Assembly (NCBI GenBank): GCA_023375785.1
Contig: SZWC01015272.1
Span: 6,271-39,958 of the forward strand
Length of the DNA: 33,688 bases
Direction of reading: 5' to 3'
Source of the DNA: Penium margaritaceum
Taxonomy: Eukaryota; Streptophyta; Zygnematophyceae; Desmidiales; Peniaceae
Every line of letters starts with the position of its first letter. Within the stretch, counting starts at the first letter, position 1. Below, piece after piece: positions 28,226-33,688 of the stretch. The notes below the pieces were generated by a model. The model was not told the origin of the DNA. It ran no database searches and saw only the letters and a program-made list of their open reading frames with translations. The position numbers and the translations under genes were made by a program.

Positions 28226-28897
28226 CGTTTCTATGCCTGAGCTTGAGGTTTCTCAATGTGAAGTGTCGCGGGTGAGAAGTGCATCAGCGTTCAGACCCAA
28301 AAAGCTTTAGACTCTGGAGACAAAAGCAGGCTCTCGGGGATGCATCTGAACGGTAAGGGGCAAGGGACGAACGACTTCACCGACTCTAACACTGCAAATG
28401 CTCCACAAAAAAAATGGCATCCCTTTCTAGTGCAGCGACAAGTAGGGAGCCGGAAAAGAGCTTCAAAGATATTTTTTTGGCCGTCAGATCCTCTTGACTG
28501 GCTCTATATAGCTCATTTGTGGTCTCCAACAGTGGGAGACACGGCCTTGACGTTTTCAACCGAGAGCATGACACTTGAGGTGCAGCTAAGCATTGCCAAA
28601 AAGAATGAGGCGGCCATGAGAATTGTTGGGAGCTGAACCAAGCTTCTTCAAACGGATTACAAGAAAATTCTCTCCTAGAGAACCCAAGAGCAAGTTTTGG
28701 ATCTGAAAAAACTTTTCCTTCCCATCTGAGGACAAGAAATCTAGGGAGAGTGCACCTCTCGACTCCCAAAGCAGGAGCAGAACTTGTTCCTGCCACAAAA
28801 GCTTAGTGATGACTTGAGAAACTATGGGTTTCTTTGCCATTGAGCAATTTCAAGTGTGGCTGAGTGCTTTTACCTTCACCAACGCACTTATCGAGGA
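28226..28897. other. Unassigned region before the right 0.92-kb repeat
   Basis: Holds the 98-codon plus frame at 28340-28636 mentioned above, and minus frames without recognisable domains. No polypurine tract is apparent just before 28898, which weakens the LTR reading of the repeat. Confidence 0.35.
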
Positions 28898-29629
28898 GTC
28901 TTGGAGTGAGGCAATAATTGCACCGGATTTCGTCTTGAGCACGACACAGTTGGTTTCACCTTTTGAGGAGTCCACATGAAGTTACGGATTTTGCCGTGAT
29001 ACACCGGGAAATTTCCTATGGGGAATTTCCACTGTATAGAGCCGAATAATTCCTCGTTTTTTGTCTTGAAGGACATGTTCAAAGCCCTAGAAGTGTACAA
29101 ATGGTTTGGTGCATCCAAGAAAGGTGGGACTACCTCGGCCAACTTATTGGAGTGATGTATACGGTTCGCCAACTTGGCAACTGCCTCGTACTTGGCAATC
29201 TTGGAAAGTACAAAGCGTATGTGGTTTCTGTGATCCACTATACGTGCATCAGCAAGGTTGCTTAGCTTACATGCAACCTCGTGGAGGATATACTGCACCA
29301 TCGTCGTCTCTTCCAATGTTAGACGACATATTATTGCATCAACATTTAGGACCGTCGGGATCGCCACCTTCAGTGGAGTCGCCTAGACCGTCACGACCAC
29401 TACCAGCCAGAGCAGCAGTGTTAAAGGGAGCATCAGTTGTGGCTCCAATAACCAATTCCAGTCTCTTCAACTCCATTCTATTAGCATCAACTATTATGCA
29501 CGTCTGCAAGCAACTTTTTCCGTGTACTATACTTAGATTCGGTGTTACTAGAGTTTCCTGGAGGCTCCCTTTAATGACCCATTGACTACAGCAGAGTTCT
29601 GCTAGCGTGGAGAGGAGGTTTCCTGACAT
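28888..29629 (-). pseudogene. Minus-strand coding remnant within the 0.92-kb repeat
   Basis: An ATG at 29627-29629 opens MSGNLLSTLAEL and runs 96 codons to MELKRLELVIGATTDAPF and STEGGDPDG. A second frame, 29367-28888, is open for 159 codons with LTLEETTMVQYILHEVAC, FVLSKIAKYEAVAKLANRIH and KLAEVVPPFLDAPNH. The left repeat copy keeps MSQNLLSTLVEL, MELERLELV, LTLEET, EVACDLSNL and LAEVVPPFLD. Conservation of residues on this strand, with an upstream ATG, suggests descent from a protein gene. I do not recognise the family. Frames are joined only by assuming an indel near 29350. Confidence 0.45.
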
Positions 29630-29815
29630 CTTGAAGGCCTCTCTACTTAGAAGACGGTCGGCACGCCAAGACTCTTGTTGAAAGGTTGCACGCCTAGCAA
29701 GATGTTTTGCCTAGTTTGGGCCAGGCTCTGCCAGGTTTCTATTGCTGAGCTATTCATAGGCTGTTGCTGAGCTTGTACTTAGTATTGCTGTACGTTGTAT
29801 TCTTGTAATACAATC
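28898..29815. repeat. 0.92-kb direct repeat, right copy
   Basis: Partner of 23945-24862, same orientation and length, ending tacaatca on the plus strand. It carries longer open minus-strand frames than the left copy. Confidence 0.8.
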
Positions 29816-30100
29816 AGAGCTTCCGCATTCAATTCTTAGCACTTGTACAAGCATTTCTTGGCACACCAAAGGTCCTGGCATGACGGCAAGGCCAATCAAG
29901 CCTTTGTTGTGGTCGTGCGAAATTCCAACAAGGACAAGCAACCATAATACCCTCGACTGATCGCTCGAAAAATCACGAGTTCAATCTGTGGTGGGCCATG
30001 AATGTGATGAGAGAATTACCTACTCACGAAGTTTACGGACTCATGTATGCCTAGGTTGTAACACTTCATACCCCATTTTTCGTAATGTCTCGATGCTTTC
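29816..30100 (-). repeat. LTR-like repeat D, right part, downstream of G2
   Basis: gcaaccataata, cgactgatcgc, ggtgggccatgaatg and gttgtaacactt recur in order in repeat A after its midpoint. Together with C (23550-23940) it can be read as one gypsy LTR split by the copia block. Confidence 0.45.
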
Positions 30101-30119
30101 GGAAACATAGGCTGGAGAC

Positions 30120-30420
30120 ACCTCTTGTAGTCGTGAATCAGGTGATCAACATCTCATAGGTAATCATAGGGCTCCCAGCTATTGTGTGCGGGGTCGAGGC
30201 TGTGCCACTTGACCAGATACTTGGTCATTTCTCCAACGCATTGATTTTTGAGAACATCATCGATCACATGCTCCGTGTCCCCGTCCACTTGGATTGGAGA
30301 TGAGGCTACAACATTCGTACTATGGAATCTCTCACTGTGGTCCCACTATTGCTTGAGCTTGCTAACATGGAAGACCGGATGAATTGTTCTGCTGTCAAGA
30401 AGGCAAAGTCAAGAGATGGT
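30120..30420 (-). pseudogene. G2 integrase C-terminus and chromodomain
   Basis: One minus frame reads TIHPVFHVSKLK, a TAG, a spacer with SPIQVDGD, then TEHVIDDVLKN and KYLVKWHSLDPAHNSWEP, a TGA at about 30154, and HLIHDYKR. The E-x-V-x-x-I/V-L start, the YLVKW core and the N-S-W-E-P end define a chromodomain. In chromoviruses this C-terminal module steers integration towards particular chromatin. The KW Trp is kept; the first cage aromatic (usually Tyr) is Val, and the GY after KW is replaced. Recognition is strong although the gene is dead. Confidence 0.88.
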
Positions 30421-30555
30421 TGGGATTTACATTTACTCAATGTTAAATGGTCCCAACCATCATGATTTGAGCTTTGCAATGTCCTCTCCATGTAGCTTGA
30501 TGTTTGTCAAACTGAGTTGGCCACGAATTCCACCGCCAAAGATGTTGATGTGATG

Positions 30556-31400
30556 TCAGTCTCGTGCTCGTTTCATCGCAGCCCATGTCTTTGTGAGAGT
30601 TTGGCGTGTTTCCTCCCAGGCTCTATAGAAACCTCTATGATGGATATTGACTAAGGAGGTATTGCTCTGGCTGTATAAACTTGCCAAGGTAGTAGGATTT
30701 TTTTCACAGACCTCCTCGAATGGCATTTCACCCATTGCGGTGGAAGTGCAAGTTGTATGCGAGATAAGCGTTCGATAGTCTTGTTGTCCAGTTGGTTCCA
30801 TGGATTTCAACTTAAGTGTGGAGAAACTATTTAGGCATCTGATTGGTCCGTTCAGTTTGGCTGTCAGCTTAAGAATGGAATGACGTTGATAGCTGGGTCT
30901 GAATTTGTTAACACATCATTAGTTTGTGCCAAAACAACTAGTGAAGCAACCGTCTCTTCCGTTGATGATGGTGTACGGCACTGTGTGCAGCAGAACTGTA
31001 TGATTTGGTATAGCCGTGTATAGCAGAGATGGTGGTCATCGTCGGAACAAAGTGTGACATTTTGGGAAATCTGTCAATGTCTACAAGGATGCCATCATAT
31101 CACTCTGGAGTTGCTATCGATCCGGTTATGAAGTCCATGTTGATGTCAACCCATGGCTTCGTTGGAGCAGGGAGTAATAAAAGCAATCCATGTGGAATCG
31201 TAAGATACGAATTTGGCCATTGACAGGTGTTGCACGACTTGCAAAATGCTGCCACATCACGATGTCCCATCAATAGTACTTCACCAGGTTCTTGAGCATG
31301 TTGCCTTTGCCGAAGTGTCCACATGGACGGGTGTCGTGGCACTCCCCCAAGAGTATCCTTCATAGCTCCTTGTTAGGTAATACATCAGCTTGGAAAGAGA
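30556..31400 (-). pseudogene. G2 integrase
   Basis: Zinc-binding and core motifs spread over two frames: CHDTRPCGHFGKGNMLKNL (H of the HHCC finger), FCKSCNTCQWPN (its CxxC), GLLLLLPAPTKPW and VDINMDFITG (first catalytic Asp), DIDRFPKMSHFVP, then INGRDGCFTSCFG (second Asp, from xSDRD.xFTSxFW), and SHTTCTSTAMGEMPFEEV near the end. The first two acidic residues survive while the frame does not. The third is not found. The enzyme inserted element cDNA into chromosomes. Confidence 0.85.
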
Positions 31401-31419
31401 ATCATCCTCACACCAGGGG

Positions 31420-32310
31420 TCGTCAAACCAGGAGTTGGTCAAGGCTATAGCATTCCATAAGGAGTTGAATGCTTCTTGTTTGTTATCCCTCCAATTCCAC
31501 TTGGTGGTTTTACAAGTGATGTTAGAAAGAAACACTGAAACTCGAGCATACTCTGTTACAATTAGATGGTATTAGTTGTAGAAGCTTGAAAAAACTTGGA
31601 TTTCCCAAACATTGGCCATCGTTGGCCAATTGATGACTGCCTCCACTCTTTTTTGTGGTTGTGGTGATTTGTCCGCCGTCAAGGATGCGGCCCAGAAACT
31701 TACTTGAATGGCGATCAACGTTGCACTTCAAGAATTCTCCGTAGATTTTCCTGTTTTTTAGAACTTCAAGAAATTTCTACATATGTTCATTGTGCTCATC
31801 TGAGGTGTAGTTGTACATCAGGATATCGTTGAGATATATGGTGATGAAGTCATCAAGGTATGGTAGAAAAAACATGTTCAATGTTGCCATGAACTTTGCG
31901 TAAGTCCAAACAGCATATCCTCAAACTCAGTCTGCCGATATCTAGTGCAAAGTGTTCTCCTCTTGATCTCCTTATAAATGCATGAATCTGGTGATAGCTG
32001 CTATGTAGGTCAATTGGTAAACATTTGGTGAAATTTCTTGCGCCGAAAGTACAAGTGCACGCAGAAGATGGTAGCGGTCCACATTTGTGATATTGTTCAA
32101 TGCTTAGTAATCCATGCACATCCGTATCTTGCCAATTTTCGTCTTCACAAGAAGTGAACGTGCAGCATAAGATGACGTGGGTGGCTTGATGAACCCCTGA
32201 CCAACCATCTCATCCAATCGCTTTTTAACTTCATTCAGCTCATGGCTGTTCATATGATAGGTTCCCCTGATTGTCAGTCTGTTGCCTAACTTCAGGTACA
32301 TCTGGTGATC
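31420..32310 (-). pseudogene. G2 reverse transcriptase
   Basis: Read from high to low coordinates: TYHMNSHELNEVKKRLDEMV, then GFIKPPTSSYAARSLLVK and KIRMCMDY (RMCVDYRALN motif, with a stop after Tyr), ALNNIT, then in a second frame CLPIDLHSSYHQI (motif A Asp retained). Next come YLDDF and IYLNDILMY (YLDDIL with the first catalytic Asp as Asn), DEHNEHM, and FLKCNVDRHSSKFLGRIL (thumb). A connection segment (FLSNITCKTTKWNW) leads directly into integrase, skipping RNase H. The order and spacing fit a gypsy RT. Confidence 0.88.
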
Positions 32311-33320
32311 GACGTCTCATTGACGAGGTTACTCTTGAAATAGTTTTTTGGGGAAAAAAAACTCTTCAAAATCCTTCATGAGGGATGCAAATTCCTCCAG
32401 ACTGGTTACAAACTTGTCAGGTTACGAGGCCCATGAGGTTGATGTTGTCATGTCTACTGTAACGATGTCTTCTACTTTCATTATCATATTTTTGCATGAA
32501 TTTACACGTGTTTTCATCAAGGTGTTTTTCATTAGACTATTTCAAGCAACTGGGAGCAAAGTATGTTCTGTTCTGGACTAGGGGGCAGAGACTACATGTC
32601 TGGGAGAATTTAAAATGGAGCCGTATTGTCACATCCGTGGAGGAGCTTTTGGTGCCCTTTGTTGAGTCAAGAACTTGGGCGACAGCATCTGCTCATTAGA
32701 ACTTGAGTGAGAAGATGTCTGGCTCCCATCGCTTGGGTGTTATCGACGTCCAAGAGTCACTTGCACTCGGTGGGATATTGCTTTTGAACTGATCTCCAGT
32801 GGATTTTTTCCACCTTTTTCAACTACAACTCGAATTGCACTTCGTTGTTTTGTTTCAGGACACCCGAAAGCAGTATTCTGGGGATTGGTTTCTCCCGACA
32901 TGTTTTGCATGAAATGGCACATGTATGTTTATTCCCGGGAGTTTCTTACCGTCACGAAACAAGACAAAAGGGGTAGATTACCGGGTTCAGAAATACTTTT
33001 AATTATCTTACTTACAATCAAACGCGGTAACATGGTATCTCCACGTGGAGAAGCCACGCTTGTGCTCCATGTTGCACAAATCATTCAAATCAAGTCCAAC
33101 AACATCGGCTACGTGAGATGTCATATGACTACTATAAATTCCTGCAGTGCTTCATGTTTTGCTACTTCCTATAACTGTCGTTACATTGTGGGTCGCTCAA
33201 TTAGAGGTCGGTGTTGTTTCTTTCCAATAATGCTGTCGCATACTGCAATATTTCTACACTCAACCTGCAGATTGCGTTGGTGGAGGAAATCTTGGACAAT
33301 TACTCTAGAGTATTACATTT
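32311..33320 (-). other. G2 protease-RT interval, degenerate
   Basis: Expected to encode the linker between protease and RT. Only scattered short frames remain and I cannot assign residues. The long plus-strand frame 32885-33583 crosses this region antisense to the element. Confidence 0.45.
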
Positions 33321-33324
33321 TGCC

Positions 33325-33493
33325 GTCCTCCGATTTGGAGTCCAAGTGGTTCATGAAGGTGGAAGATCTGCACATGCACGTTGTCGGTTTTTCTTTCAAT
33401 CACTCCTGGATTGGTGTGCAAATCCAACTTTTGAACCATGTAGTAATGAAGAAACTATGCCGAGCTCTTCAATCCAGCAATGCCAATACCATT
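33325..33493 (-). pseudogene. G2 retropepsin-like protease remnant
   Basis: VLALLD followed by a stop and RARHSF, with the shifted frame continuing YMVQKLDLHTNP, VHVQIFHLHEPLGLQIGG, matches the gypsy protease pattern LxDSGAThxFI, V..L.L, and ..l.l.iG. The catalytic Asp codon is present, but Ser-Gly is replaced by a stop and Arg. A frameshift separates the two halves. Confidence 0.5.
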
Positions 33494-33688
33494 GTGCTAC
33501 TTTTGCAGCTCCTCAGTTGTACTCGTAGTAGTTTTACCGGTTGGTCATCCTTGTACCTCCTGTCGAACTTTGCGATCTTATGAACCCTCATCTACTTTGC
33601 CAAGCGCCACTTAGATGGTTGATCGGTTGGCACAGGGTTATTTTTGCCTGAAAAGAGGTTCACCGTCTTCTGCTTCCCTTTTGTTGTT

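Larger units (their letters stand above)
30101..33688 (-). mobile_element. Decayed Ty3/gypsy chromovirus G2, running off the right edge
   Basis: Protease, RT, integrase and chromodomain traces occur in order on the minus strand. It is related to G1 by matching integrase and RT pieces, but no RNase H is seen. Frameshifts and stops are numerous. The 5' part (gag, 5' LTR) lies beyond the window. Confidence 0.83.

Noticed and set aside
32885..33583. 232-codon plus-strand ORF
   Set aside because: It is antisense to the G2 protease region and shows no domain of its own.
1..33688. tRNA, rRNA or other classical RNA genes
   Set aside because: I looked for tRNA-like A and B boxes and rRNA-like conserved words and found none that I could support. 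The only tRNA-related sequence is the primer binding site.

Overview
This is eukaryotic, transposon-dominated DNA with no intact host gene that I can recognise. Four things point to a plant-lineage (streptophyte) nuclear genome: chromodomain-bearing Ty3/gypsy retrotransposons, Ty1/copia gag/protease/integrase remnants, a plant-type initiator-tRNA-Met primer binding site (TGGTATCAGAGC at 18334-18345), and many decayed, nested insertions. A repeat-rich streptophyte alga or early land plant would fit, because non-LTR elements with a restriction-like endonuclease also occupy the left side. The species is an inference and is not shown by the sequence.

Left part (1 to about 15.8 kb, GC-rich, low-complexity-rich). 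Four copies (L1-L4) of one LINE family of the restriction-like-endonuclease (RLE) type lie here. L1 (minus, 1-930) is cut by the left edge. L2 (minus, 1570-5095) is a complete insertion bounded by a perfect 14-bp target-site duplication. L3 (plus, about 5831-9683) is bounded by a possible 10-bp duplication and ends in three 88-bp tandem repeats plus an A tract. L4 (plus, 10428 to about 10790) is a 5'-truncated 3' end. Their order of domains is N-terminal region, reverse transcriptase with an unusual YQDD catalytic box, a thumb/linker region, and a C-terminal PD-(D/E)xK-type endonuclease. L2-L4 are inactivated by nonsense changes or truncation, and L2 and L3 also by frameshifts; the visible part of L1 is open for 265 codons. 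Between and after them lie mini- and microsatellites with 9-, 15-, 21- and 25-bp units, a long polypyrimidine tract, a foldback element, a near-identical 944-bp-offset duplication joined at a single N, and a 989-base N gap (14750-15738).

Right part (about 15.8-33.7 kb, AT-rich). Two decayed chromoviruses lie on the minus strand. G1 (about 19.4-22.1 kb) has RT, RNase H, integrase and the start of a chromodomain. G2 (about 30.1 kb to the right edge) has protease, RT, integrase and chromodomain, with no RNase H visible. Diverged LTR-like repeats surround them. Between them is a degenerate plus-strand Ty1/copia fragment (gag, broken zinc knuckle, mutated protease, integrase end), flanked by two 0.92-kb direct repeats at 23945-24862 and 28898-29815. 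Those repeats may be LTRs or copies of a captured minus-strand gene. An orphan LTR plus primer binding site sits at 17949-18345. A 606-bp element with 27-bp inverted ends (27620-28225) and a fully paired 70-nt RNA hairpin (27346-27415) are embedded in the copia region.

Nothing here forms a working operon or pathway. The biology is a layered record of retrotransposition. The parts most worth follow-up are the RLE-LINE family with its YQDD box, the hairpin, and the 0.92-kb repeats with conserved minus-strand reading frames.
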